Below are positions 1 to 5,463 of a stretch of 6,384 nucleotides of DNA, piece after piece. How positions within the stretch are numbered: position 1 is the first letter of the stretch; every line of letters begins with the position of its first letter. The position numbers were made by a program, and so were the translations under genes. The DNA is from Pseudomonadota bacterium (GTDB lineage: Bacteria; Pseudomonadota; Alphaproteobacteria; Rhizobiales; Kaistiaceae): contig JAEWAD010000576.1 in assembly GCA_023391905.1 (NCBI GenBank), forward strand, positions 1 to 6,384. The letters run 5' to 3'. The notes beneath the pieces were generated by a model. The model did no database searches. It was given only the letters and a program-made list of their open reading frames with translations, and was not told the DNA's origin.

Positions 1-22
1 GCGCCGGGCAGGGCTCCGGCGC
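1..22 (-). terminator. Inverted repeat just downstream of the transporter operon; possible terminator stem
   Basis: Perfect 7-base arms GCGCCGG (1-7) and CCGGCGC (16-22) enclose an 8-base loop, 14 bases past the stop of the last permease gene. A stem this GC-rich at the end of an operon suggests an intrinsic terminator. The bases that would form the U-tract lie outside the window, so this cannot be confirmed. The alternative is coding: an ATG on the minus strand at 27-25, 9 bases after the permease stop, opens a frame reading MARRSPARR to the edge. An AAGGA lies 13 bases before that ATG, which is too far for a convincing ribosome binding site. I favour the hairpin only slightly. Confidence 0.3.
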
Positions 23-36
23 GCCATTGGGTTTCG

Positions 37-1002
37 CTAGTCCTTGCGCAGGCGGCGCGGCTGCGGCAGCGCGAAGAAGCGGCCGAGCAGGCCCTGCGGG
101 AACAGGACCACAACGGCGATGAAGGCGATGCCCGTCACCAGCAGCCAGTAGTTGCCGATCGTCTCCGACAGGTAGCCTTCCATGTACTTGACGATGATGG
201 CGCCGATGAAGGCCGCGAGCAGCACGGCCTTGCCGCCCACCGCCGCCCAGATCAGGATTTCGGTCGACAGCGCCAGTCCGATGACGGCCGGCGAGACGAA
301 GCTGAACTGGGTCGCGAACAGGCCGCCGGCGAGACCGGCGACGCCACCCGAGATGGCGAGCGCCAGCACTTTCCAGAGCGGGACGAAGAAGCCGAGGCTC
401 ATGATGCGGCGTTCGTCGCAGCGGATGCCGCGCAGCACGGTGCCATAGGGCGAGCGCTCCACGGCGAGCAGGAACAGGAAGGCGAGGAGCGCGAAACCGA
501 GCACCAGCAGGTAGCCGGCGAACGGATCCGCGCTGTCGAGGCCGCCGGGCAGCGGCAGCGGCGGCACGTCGAGCAGGCCGTTGAAGCCGCCGATGTAGCG
601 CCAGTTGGTGGTGACGCGTTCGGCGATGACGGCGGCGGCGATGGTGATGATGCCGAAATAGGCGGTGCGTAGTCCCTTGCCGAAGAACAGCGCCGCGCCA
701 GTCAGACTGCCGAACACGGCGCCGGCGACGACCGCGAGCAGCAGGCCGAGCCAGGGCGAGTCCGGGATGCCCGGCAACATGCCCTTTGAGGTCAGCGACA
801 TCGCATAGGCGCCGGCGCCGAAGAACAGCGCCTGGCCGAAGCTGACCAGGCCGCCCTGGCCCCAGATGAAGGCCAGGCTGGTCGCGGCAATGCCGTAGAT
901 CAGGAGCTGGCCGAACATGGCCAGTTCCCACGGGCCGAGCAGCATCGGCAGGGCCGCAAGAACGGCCCAGACCGCCAGGGTCGGAAGGAGACGAAGGGTC
1001 AT
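37..1002 (-). CDS. ABC transporter inner-membrane permease, LivM/UrtC family
   Basis: Second transmembrane subunit of the importer, forming the translocation path with the permease encoded just before it. The 321-residue length and hydrophobic pattern (roughly eight or more membrane segments) fit the LivM/UrtC family. Family motifs are GLVSFGQALFFGAGAYA at about 51-67, GGFNGL at 138-143, and the cytoplasmic RGIRCDERRIMSLGF at 191-205, the usual coupling loop for the ATPases. The family's late GGxGTxxGPxxGA motif is altered to GGKAVLLAAFIGA (256-268), lacking the usual Gly-Pro. The frame is open upstream to 1329, but that extension is arginine-rich and overlaps the preceding permease. The ATG at 1002 gives a 4-base ATGA overlap with the upstream stop and a normal N-terminus. 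No strong ribosome binding site is seen, so translation is probably coupled. Confidence 0.93.
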   Translation of the reverse strand: MTLRLLPTLAVWAVLAALPMLLGPWELAMFGQLLIYGIAATSLAFIWGQGGLVSFGQALFFGAGAYAMSLTSKGMLPGIPDSPWLGLLLAVVAGAVFGSLTGAALFFGKGLRTAYFGIITIAAAVIAERVTTNWRYIGGFNGLLDVPPLPLPGGLDSADPFAGYLLVLGFALLAFLFLLAVERSPYGTVLRGIRCDERRIMSLGFFVPLWKVLALAISGGVAGLAGGLFATQFSFVSPAVIGLALSTEILIWAAVGGKAVLLAAFIGAIIVKYMEGYLSETIGNYWLLVTGIAFIAVVVLFPQGLLGRFFALPQPRRLRKD

Positions 1003-1856
1003 TTGCTGCGCAGTCCCGACAGGCCGGAAGGAAGGAAGCGGATCGTGACGATGGCCAGCAGGAACACGACGATCTGCGCGATCACGGGCGTCCACCAGGC
1101 GGAGACCAGCGTGGTCGAGCTGCCGATGACGACGGAGCCCCAGATGGCGCCGGCCGGGCTTCCGACGCCGCCGACCAGGATCGACAGGAAGGCGGGCAGG
1201 ACGAAGCCCATGCCCATCTGCGGATCGACGCTCATCAGCGGCGCCATCACCGCGCCGGAGAGGCCGGCGAGGCCAGCGCCGACGCTGAAGGTGGAGCGGT
1301 CGAGCCGGCGCATGTTGATGCCGAGGCACTGCGCCATCTGGCGGTTGGCCATCGCGGCGCGGGCCGCAAGGCCGACAGAAGTGCGGTAGAGCACCAGGAA
1401 GACCGCGAGCGCCACCAGGATGGCGATCAGGATCACGACCAGCCGATAGGACGAATAGGCGACGCCGAACAGCTGCACCGGCTCCGTCAGCGGCGCGGCG
1501 ACCTGCTGCGACTGCGGGCCGAAGACGATGACGATCGCCTGCCGGATGGCCAGCGACAGGCCCCAGGTGGCGAGGATCGTGTCGACCGGCCTGTCATAGA
1601 TGAAGCGCAGGATCGCCGCGTCGCAGAGGAGGCCCACCAGGCCGACCGTGACGAAGGCGAGCGGCACGCAGAGCCAGAACGGCACGCCGACGCCCTGCGC
1701 TACCAGTACCGTATAGGCGCCGAGCAGGAAGAACTCGCCATGGGCGAGGTTGATGACCTGCATCAGGCCGAAGATGACGACCAGTCCCACGCATACCAGC
1801 AGCAGGACGGAGGTGTAGTTCAGGGCATCCAGGGCCAGTCCGAAGAAGGACACCAT
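999..1856 (-). CDS. ABC transporter inner-membrane permease, LivH/UrtB family
   Basis: First transmembrane subunit of the importer, 285 residues and almost wholly hydrophobic. GLMQVINLAHGEFFLLGAY at 30-48 is the hallmark of LivH-type permeases. ILATWGLSLAIRQ (94-106) and the cytoplasmic AMANRQMAQCLGINMRRLD (168-186) resemble the urea permease UrtB more than E. coli LivH; that cytoplasmic stretch is where the ATPase coupling helix sits. AGLAGLSGAVMAPL (194-207) and GGVGSPAGAIWGS (229-241) are also family-typical. The ATG at 1856 lies 4 bases after the stop of the second ATPase gene, with GAGG immediately upstream at slightly short spacing. Its stop overlaps the next permease start. The exact substrate subfamily is inferred from motif memory, not alignment. 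Confidence 0.94.
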   Translation of the reverse strand: MVSFFGLALDALNYTSVLLLVCVGLVVIFGLMQVINLAHGEFFLLGAYTVLVAQGVGVPFWLCVPLAFVTVGLVGLLCDAAILRFIYDRPVDTILATWGLSLAIRQAIVIVFGPQSQQVAAPLTEPVQLFGVAYSSYRLVVILIAILVALAVFLVLYRTSVGLAARAAMANRQMAQCLGINMRRLDRSTFSVGAGLAGLSGAVMAPLMSVDPQMGMGFVLPAFLSILVGGVGSPAGAIWGSVVIGSSTTLVSAWWTPVIAQIVVFLLAIVTIRFLPSGLSGLRSK

Positions 1857-1860
1857 CGCC

Positions 1861-2565
1861 TCAAAGTCCCATGTTCTGGGTGATGAGCTCGGGCTCGGCG
1901 ATCAGCCGGGCCGTGGGGCTCTCGCCGGTGATCAGGCCGTTCTCGAGGAAGGCCACGCGCTCGGCGAGGATCTCGACCATTTCGAAGTTCTGCTCGATGA
2001 CGATCACGGTCAGCCCCTCCGTGGCGCTGATCGCGGCGAGCTTCTCGGCGATCTCGTGCACGATGTTGGGCTGGATGCCCTCGGACGGCTCGTCGAGCAG
2101 CAAGAGCTTCGGCCGGCCAATCAGGGCGCGCGCGATGGCGAGCTGCTGCATCTGGCCGCCCGACAGCGTGCCGGCGCGTTGGGCGTGGCGTTCGCGCAGG
2201 ATCGGGAACCAGTCGTAGATCTGGTCGAGACGCTCCATCCCGAGCCCGGGCTTGCCGATCACGCCCATGCGCAGGTTCTCGAGGATGGTGAAATCACCGA
2301 AGATCTCGCGTCCCTGCGGGACATAGGCGACGCCCAGATTGCTGATCCGGTGCGCGGGCAGGCCGCCGATCGGCTTGCCTTCCAGCCGGATCTCGCCGGC
2401 GGAGGGCTTGATAAGGCCGATCAGGGTCTTCGCCAACAGGGTCTTGCCCATGCCGTTGCGGCCCATGATCGCGAGGCGTTCGCCGGCCGAAACCTTGAGG
2501 TCGATACCCTTGAGCACGTCGGCGCCGCGGGCATAGCCGGACCGGAGCGCTTTGATCTCAAGCAT
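1861..2565 (-). CDS. ABC transporter ATP-binding protein, LivF/UrtE family
   Basis: Cytoplasmic ATPase that powers the importer as a partner of the ATPase encoded upstream. The 234-residue length is typical of LivF/UrtE. The Walker A motif GRNGMGKT is at 35-42, followed by Leu43 where Thr or Ser is usual. The Q-loop lies in YVPQGREIF (81-89, Gln84), the ABC signature is LSGGQMQQLAIARAL (134-148), and Walker B is LLLLDEP (154-160). SEGIQPNI (161-168) replaces the more general D-loop, and the switch position reads VIEQN (189-193), with Gln instead of His as usual in this family. VPQGREIF plus EGIQP are what I remember from UrtE. The ATG at 2565 overlaps the end of the preceding gene by 8 bases and has GGAG 7 bases upstream. 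Confidence 0.95.
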   Translation of the reverse strand: MLEIKALRSGYARGADVLKGIDLKVSAGERLAIMGRNGMGKTLLAKTLIGLIKPSAGEIRLEGKPIGGLPAHRISNLGVAYVPQGREIFGDFTILENLRMGVIGKPGLGMERLDQIYDWFPILRERHAQRAGTLSGGQMQQLAIARALIGRPKLLLLDEPSEGIQPNIVHEIAEKLAAISATEGLTVIVIEQNFEMVEILAERVAFLENGLITGESPTARLIAEPELITQNMGL

Positions 2566-3322
2566 GGCGATCTCCGAGATAGGCGGCCCGGACCTGCGGG
2601 TCGGCGCGCACTTCGTCGTAGCTTCCCTCGCGCAGCACTTCGCCGCGCATCATCACGATCAGCGGGCAGGCGAGGTCGCGGACGAAGGTCATGTCGTGTT
2701 CGATCACGAGGATGGCCGTGTCGGTCGTCTCGTTGATCCGGCGGATCAGCTCGATGGTGGCCTGCGTCTCGGTCGCGGTCATGCCGGCCGTCGGCTCGTC
2801 GAGCAGCAGCAGCTTCATGCCGCGCGCGACCAGCATCAGGATCTCGAGCCGCTGCTTGATGCCGTGCGGCAGCTGCGAGGCGACCTTGTCGCCATATTCG
2901 GCGAGGCCGGCCTCCTCGAGCATGCGGATTGCTTCGGCGCGATCTCCGCGCCAAAGCAACGTCTTCAGGGCCTTGCCGCCCGTGGCGCGGGCGGCAAGGG
3001 CGATCTCCATGTGCTCCATGACGGTCAGGTCGGAGAGCACGCCGGGCACCTGGAACTTGCGCCCGACGCCCATGCGGCTGACCTTGTGGGCGGCGAGCCC
3101 GGAGATCCGGCGTCCTGCCAGAGTCGCCGTGCCGGCGCTCGGGGGCAGGACGCCCGTGAGGATGTTGAACAGGGTGCTCTTTCCGCAACCGTTCGGCCCG
3201 ACGATGCACTTGATCCCGGCGGCATCGAGCGAAAAGCTCACCCCTCGCAGGGCATGGATGCCGCCAAAGCTCTTGCGTATATCGTCAATTTTCAGGAAGT
3301 CGGCGGTCACGGACGAACCCAT
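2558..3322 (-). CDS. ABC transporter ATP-binding protein, LivG/UrtD family
   Basis: Cytoplasmic ATPase, 254 residues from the chosen start, which is normal for LivG/UrtD. Walker A is GPNGCGKST (42-50). The Q-loop is in GRKFQVPGV (87-95, Gln91), a form I associate with UrtD, whereas LivG usually has RTFQ. The ABC signature is unusual: LPHGIKQRLEI (151-161), with Pro-His-Gly-Ile in place of the common Ser-Gly-Gly-Gln. Walker B is LLLLDEP (171-177), followed by TAGMTATET (178-186), and the switch histidine is His209 in VIEHD. I chose the ATG at 3322 because it forms a TGATG stop-start overlap with the binding-protein gene. A GTG at 3334 would add four residues (254 becomes 258) and cannot be excluded; AAGG lies 14 bases before it. 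The gene overlaps the next ATPase gene by 8 bases. Confidence 0.94.
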   Translation of the reverse strand: MGSSVTADFLKIDDIRKSFGGIHALRGVSFSLDAAGIKCIVGPNGCGKSTLFNILTGVLPPSAGTATLAGRRISGLAAHKVSRMGVGRKFQVPGVLSDLTVMEHMEIALAARATGGKALKTLLWRGDRAEAIRMLEEAGLAEYGDKVASQLPHGIKQRLEILMLVARGMKLLLLDEPTAGMTATETQATIELIRRINETTDTAILVIEHDMTFVRDLACPLIVMMRGEVLREGSYDEVRADPQVRAAYLGDRHA

Positions 3323-4521
3323 CAGAGGCTGCACTGATCCGGTGCGTTGACCTTGCCGATGTACTCTTCCATGGCGAGCTGGCCACCCTTGACCGAGGCG
3401 ATCAGGATGTTCAGGTCGACGTGACGATCGGACGGGCGGAGCGTGACTTCGCCGTTTCCGGACAGGATCGACTGGTTGGGCAGGGCGGCCATGATGGCAG
3501 CCTTGTCGTCCGTGTCGGCCTTGCGGACCGCGTCGATATAGAACCTGGTCAGCCCGTAATGGGAGTCGGCGTAGTAGGTCACGACGGCGTCGTCGCCGAA
3601 CATCTTGCGCTGGCGCGCGACGAAGTCCTTGGCCTCGGGGCGGTCGAGCGACTGCATGAACGGCAGCGGGGCGATGATGCCCTCGGCCTCTTCGCCGCTG
3701 AAGCCCGGCAGATAGTTCTCGTTGAAGCCGAGGAACGAGATGCCGACCTTGCCCTTGAGGCCCGAGGCGGCGAACTGCTTGACGAAGGTGACGCCGTCGG
3801 CGCCCGGCAGCGTCAGGATGACGAAGTCGGCGCCGGATTCCTCGATCTTGCGCAGCGTCGGCGCGAAGTCCTTCATGCCGAACGGCGTGTATTCCTCGCC
3901 GGCGATCTTGGCGCCGCTAGCCTCGGCCTTGGCGCGGATGGCGGCATTCATCTTCTGCGGCCAGGTATAGTCGGCGCCGAACAGGTAGAAGCTCTTGGCG
4001 CCGCGGCCCGCGAGGAACGGGATCAGCGGCTCGACGAAATGCGCCGGAACCGGGCTGTAGCAGGCCATCCACGGGCTGCAGACGCCGCCTTCATAGTCGG
4101 TGGCGTAGAGCAGCGGGGTCTTGCCGCGCTCGATGGTCGACTTGATCGCGTCGCGGTTGGCGCTGGTGACGGGGCCGACGATCGCGTTGACGGCATCGCG
4201 GCGGATCAGCTGCGTCGCGCGCTCCACGGCGGTGCGCGGATCGGTCTTGTCGTCGGCCTGGACGATCTCGATCTGGCGACCGAGCACGCCGCCGGCGGCA
4301 TTGGCCTCGTCGACGGCCATCTTCACGCCCTGGATGCCCTGCTGGGCGAAGAGCTCGAGACCGCCCGAGAAGGGCAGCAGCACGCCAAGCTTGAACGGCT
4401 CGGCCTGGGCACGCGCCAGGCTCGGCATTCCCAGCGGCAGCGTCAGCGCCGCGGAGCCGGCCAGGAAGCTACGACGGCTCAGGCGGCCGCCGAGGATGTT
4501 GTTGTTGTCGCGTTTCGTCAT
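3322..4521 (-). CDS. Tat-exported periplasmic substrate-binding protein, type 1 fold (Peripla_BP_6; urea/amide-like)
   Basis: Captures the ligand in the periplasm and delivers it to the permeases. It has 399 residues. A twin-arginine signal SRRSFL (15-20) is followed by a hydrophobic stretch and a cleavage site near ARA (36-38). The mature protein starts with FKLGVLLPFSGG (43-54), and NAAGGVLGRQIEIV (74-87) and VGPVTSANRDAI (115-126) are typical of the family. YATDYEGGVCSP (139-150) resembles the ligand region of AmiC and UrtA (YEG-x-x-x-SPN), which points away from leucine-type ligands. Cys148 and Cys154 could form a disulfide; Cys397 is near the C-terminus. The ATG at 4521 is preceded by GAGGGGAA and places the Tat motif correctly. 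The frame opens upstream to a TTG at 4566, which I reject. It is the first gene of the importer operon. The ligand is unknown. Confidence 0.93.
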   Translation of the reverse strand: MTKRDNNNILGGRLSRRSFLAGSAALTLPLGMPSLARAQAEPFKLGVLLPFSGGLELFAQQGIQGVKMAVDEANAAGGVLGRQIEIVQADDKTDPRTAVERATQLIRRDAVNAIVGPVTSANRDAIKSTIERGKTPLLYATDYEGGVCSPWMACYSPVPAHFVEPLIPFLAGRGAKSFYLFGADYTWPQKMNAAIRAKAEASGAKIAGEEYTPFGMKDFAPTLRKIEESGADFVILTLPGADGVTFVKQFAASGLKGKVGISFLGFNENYLPGFSGEEAEGIIAPLPFMQSLDRPEAKDFVARQRKMFGDDAVVTYYADSHYGLTRFYIDAVRKADTDDKAAIMAALPNQSILSGNGEVTLRPSDRHVDLNILIASVKGGQLAMEEYIGKVNAPDQCSL

Positions 4522-4576
4522 GTTCCCCTCACTTTTTATGCGCCTTGGCCAATTTGGACCCGGCAAAGCTGAGCGG

Positions 4577-4604
4577 ATAATTTCATATGTCTACAAACAG
4601 TCAA
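4577..4604 (-). promoter_or_regulatory. Candidate sigma70-type promoter of the transporter operon
   Basis: On the minus strand, TTGACT (4604-4599) matches five of six bases of the -35 consensus. After a 16-base spacer, AATTAT (4582-4577) matches four of six of the -10 consensus. Transcription would start near 4570, giving a leader of about 50 bases before the binding-protein ATG at 4521. It lies in the most AT-rich stretch of the window and directly upstream of the operon, which supports it. The -10 element is mediocre, as would suit a promoter needing an activator. Confidence 0.45.
4588..4595. promoter_or_regulatory. Candidate operator TGTCTACA inside the promoter spacer
   Basis: TGT-CT-ACA is a short dyad lying between the proposed -35 and -10 elements, where a bound repressor would block RNA polymerase. 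The GTNNAC core recalls operators of FCD-type GntR regulators, which often control catabolic and transport operons in alphaproteobacteria. The same GTCTAC core recurs at 4775-4780 and 4889-4894. The regulator assignment is an inference; no regulator gene is in the window. Confidence 0.3.
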
Positions 4605-4636
4605 TACATTTTGAGAACAGTGTGTCGTGGATTGTG

Positions 4637-4668
4637 CCTAACCAACAGTCAGGCTGACTAAAATTAGG
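4637..4668. repeat. Imperfect inverted repeat upstream of the transporter promoter
   Basis: The core is a perfect palindrome, AGTCAG-G-CTGACT (4647-4659). Outer arms CCTAA (4637-4641) and TTAGG (4664-4668) also pair, separated from the core by an unpaired 5-by-4 base internal loop. The centre is about 83 bases upstream of the proposed transcription start, a position typical of activator sites. It lacks the GC-rich stem and T-run of an intrinsic terminator. Confidence 0.4.
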
Positions 4669-4768
4669 AGTCCGAAGGGAAAAATCAGCCCGAAGACGCA
4701 AGCGGGGTGTCGTGAGATAGAGCCAAAATATCGTTGCTCATCATATGACTTTTCTGCTCTGCTTGACG

Positions 4769-4787
4769 CGCTTGGTCTACCCAAGCG
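4769..4787. repeat. Perfect 7-base-arm hairpin centred on TCTAC
   Basis: Arms CGCTTGG (4769-4775) and CCAAGCG (4781-4787) enclose TCTAC, embedding the second copy of GTCTAC. On neither strand is the stem followed by a T-run, so a terminator is not supported. A protein-binding dyad is the better guess, since the centre reads GGTCTACC. Confidence 0.4.
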
Positions 4788-4977
4788 GCATCGGGATTCC
4801 GGTCGGTGGTCAATCAGACTGCCGTCAAAAGAGGCTGCATGGTTCGGGCGTGATTCGTCCGGCGCTGGACGGACGGCGCCTCGGATTTGTCTACCGCAAG
4901 GGACTTGGGAGAGGGCGGGGCGCGCGGCGGCCAAGGGTTCTGCGCCAAGCCGCGACAGGTTTCGCCGGGGGCGCGGT

Positions 4978-5451
4978 TCAGGCGCCGGATCGCGACTGCC
5001 GTTGCTTCCATTCGGAATAGAGGCCCGGTCCCGTCGTGGTGAGCGGGACGTGCCGGATCGGCATCGACTGTTCCACCAACGGCTTGGCCAGCTCCGCATA
5101 GAGTGCGGCCGTGGAGAGGCCGTAGGGTTCCCCATCCTCGTTGGACTGGGCGTAGAACACCTGGCTGACGCCGGCGAGCCGCATCGCGGCCAGGCACATG
5201 GGGCAGGGGTGGCCGCTCGCATAGACGACGCAGCCGGCGAGATTGGGAGAGGCGAGCTTCTGGCTCGCGACACGAAGCGCCGTGAGTTCGGCATGGGCCG
5301 TCGGGTCGTTGCTGGCGAGGATCTCGTTGACGCCCGTGGCGATCACGGTGCCGTCCTTGACGATGACGGCGCCGAAGGGGCGGCCGCCCTGTTCCATGTT
5401 GGCGCGGGCGAGGGCAACGGCCTCGCCGAGATGGCGCTCGGTATCGTCCAT
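4978..5451 (-). CDS. Nucleoside/nucleobase deaminase, CMP/dCMP deaminase fold, guanine deaminase (GuaD)-like
   Basis: Predicted zinc-dependent cytosolic hydrolase removing an amino group as ammonia; for guanine the product would be xanthine. At 157 residues it matches the length of Bacillus subtilis GuaD. The zinc site is TAHAE (51-55: His53 ligand, Glu55 proton shuttle) with PCPMC (82-86: Cys83 and Cys86). PFGAVIVKDG (25-34) and SNDPTAHAELTALR (47-60) match GuaD closely, and Asn42 sits where GuaD has an active-site Asn. The position before PCPMC reads SGH (79-81) where GuaD and TadA usually have a Glu. tRNA adenosine deaminase (TadA) is less likely because TadA normally has LEPCxMC. The ATG at 5451 has a perfect AGGAGG 6 bases upstream. 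The gene is co-transcribed with the ankyrin gene 10 bases upstream. The substrate is inferred, not proven. Confidence 0.9.
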   Translation of the reverse strand: MDDTERHLGEAVALARANMEQGGRPFGAVIVKDGTVIATGVNEILASNDPTAHAELTALRVASQKLASPNLAGCVVYASGHPCPMCLAAMRLAGVSQVFYAQSNEDGEPYGLSTAALYAELAKPLVEQSMPIRHVPLTTTGPGLYSEWKQRQSRSGA

Positions 5452-5457
5452 GGTCTG

Positions 5458-5463
5458 CCTCCT
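5458..5463 (-). promoter_or_regulatory. Ribosome binding site AGGAGG of the deaminase gene, overlapping the ankyrin stop codon
   Basis: AGGAGG (5463-5458) lies 6 bases before the deaminase ATG and shares two bases with the TAG stop (5464-5462) of the ankyrin gene. This fixes the deaminase start and indicates that the two genes are translated from one message, with ribosomes finishing the first on top of the binding site of the second. Confidence 0.8.

Larger units (their letters stand above)
4522..4977. other. 456-base non-coding region between the deaminase gene and the transporter operon
   Basis: No convincing gene is present; the short frames here lack family motifs and good ribosome binding sites. 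The part from about 4560 to 4760 is distinctly richer in A and T than the rest of the window, as expected for a regulatory region. It holds a candidate promoter for the transporter operon, three copies of GTCTAC (4589, 4775, 4889), a 19-base hairpin (4769-4787), a 32-base imperfect inverted repeat (4637-4668), and a weak 5-base stem CGTCC/GGACG (4856-4871). The half next to the deaminase stop is GC-rich. I saw no stem followed by a T-run on the minus strand, so how the deaminase transcript ends is not evident. Confidence 0.7.

Noticed and set aside
2552..3337. Open frame of 261 codons on the plus strand opposite ATPase 1
   Set aside because: It is antisense to an intact ATPase with all its motifs. 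The translation is rich in His, Asp and Gly, with no domain or plausible start context.
3421..4572. Open frame of 383 codons on the plus strand opposite the binding-protein gene
   Set aside because: It is the shadow of a well-supported gene in GC-rich DNA. Its translation is low-complexity (Ala, Gly, Arg, Asp, Leu) with no family motifs.
4571..4586. GAGCGGATAATTTCA resembles the E. coli lac operator and leader
   Set aside because: Only one half of the operator matches; the symmetric other half is missing, and no LacI-type gene or lac gene is present. Chance resemblance is the better explanation.
4769..4787. Hairpin as an intrinsic terminator for the deaminase transcript
   Set aside because: The stem is good, but on the minus strand it is followed by CGTCAAGCAG with no U-tract, and it lies about 190 bases past the deaminase stop.
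4745..5020. Plus-strand frame of 91 codons in the intergenic region, running into the deaminase gene
   Set aside because: It has no convincing ribosome binding site or recognisable motif, is basic and low-complexity in its second half, and overlaps the deaminase 3' end in antisense.
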